Assembly: GCA_031291645.1 (NCBI GenBank)
Contig: JARLIQ010000042.1
Location: 1 to 43,478, forward strand
Direction of reading: 5' to 3'
Length of the DNA stretch: 43,478 nucleotides
Origin: Caulobacteraceae bacterium
GTDB lineage: Bacteria; Pseudomonadota; Alphaproteobacteria; Caulobacterales; Caulobacteraceae
The translations under genes and the position numbers were made by a program. A model generated the notes under the pieces. That model was not told where the DNA came from. It did no database searches and saw only the letters and a program-made list of their open reading frames with translations. Each line of letters starts with the position of its first letter. The first letter of the stretch is position 1. Below, piece by piece: positions 43,328-43,478 of this stretch.

Positions 43328-43478
43328 GAGATTGATGCCGCCGGCGACCTCGATCCGCTGGCCGTTGACCCAGCGCATCTCGTCGGACAGCAGGGCGGCG
43401 ATCACCGGGCCGACGTCCTCGGGCCCGCCCACGCGGCCGAGCGCGGTGTGGCTGGCGAGCATCTGGTTGACCTGGGGA
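43325..43478 (-). CDS. SDR-family oxidoreductase, C-terminal fragment
   Basis: Only the last 50 codons are in the window; the gene begins beyond the right edge. The peptide includes TALGRVGGPEDVGPVIAALL and the ending MRWVNGQRIEVAGGINL, the C-terminal signature of classical short-chain dehydrogenases (substrate loop plus W-V-N-G-Q strand). The TAG stop lies in a palindromic repeat. Substrate unknown. Confidence 0.9.
   Translation of the reverse strand, partial: PQVNQMLASHTALGRVGGPEDVGPVIAALLSDEMRWVNGQRIEVAGGINL

Overview
The window is about 43.5 kb of very GC-rich bacterial chromosome (roughly 70% by eye) packed with genes in short operons. Codon usage, the TonB receptor with its FecI/FecR pair, the many CoA-dependent catabolic enzymes and the intergenic palindromes carrying GANTC (the CcrM methylation site of alphaproteobacteria) point to an alphaproteobacterium, most likely Caulobacteraceae (Caulobacter/Phenylobacterium-like). 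This placement is inference; there is no rRNA or tRNA here to confirm it.

Layout. 1-4150: start of a 1-Cys peroxiredoxin, divergent from a MocR-type regulator, then a paired acyl-CoA dehydrogenase operon. 4148-5263: a degraded accessory patch with a GANTC-repeat relative, a frameshifted IS110 transposase remnant and one AT-richer orphan gene. 5264-9874: a hydrolase joined to a multi-spanning membrane domain, and an Mg2+ P-type ATPase (MgtA). 9897-12400: a two-gene operon of an N,N-dimethylformamidase-like protein and a 2-oxoglutarate/Fe(II) oxygenase. 12500-17503: a TetR regulator divergent from a NodT/EmrA/EmrB-type tripartite drug efflux operon, with two near-identical palindromic operators between them.

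17677-23795: a small membrane protein, then a leftward uronate operon (UxuB-like fructuronate reductase, KDG kinase, ManD mannonate dehydratase, GH31 glycosidase) converting fructuronate to KDPG. 24004-26934: acyl-CoA ligase and a divergent CoA-transferase/hydrolase. 26938-31112: small lipoprotein, penicillin-acylase-family hydrolase, DUF1330 protein, and an SDR-fold protein lacking the YxxxK catalytic pair. 31122-36544: CaiB-type CoA-transferase, divergent acyl-CoA synthetase coupled to a small secreted protein, a membrane protein and a nitronate monooxygenase.

36680-43042: a leftward cell-surface signalling and uptake cluster: ECF sigma factor (FecI type), FecR anti-sigma, TonB-dependent receptor with STN signalling domain, secreted beta-propeller-like protein and secreted tyrosine-phosphatase-family enzyme. 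The window ends inside the 3' part of another SDR gene. Several intergenic elements share a TAGAGC/TAGACC...GCTCTA/GGTCTA hairpin design; in at least three places their terminal TAG is the stop codon of the adjacent gene. The most notable unexplained units are the receptor-propeller-phosphatase cluster, the dimethylformamidase-like/oxygenase pair, the hydrolase-membrane fusion and the stop-codon-donating repeats.
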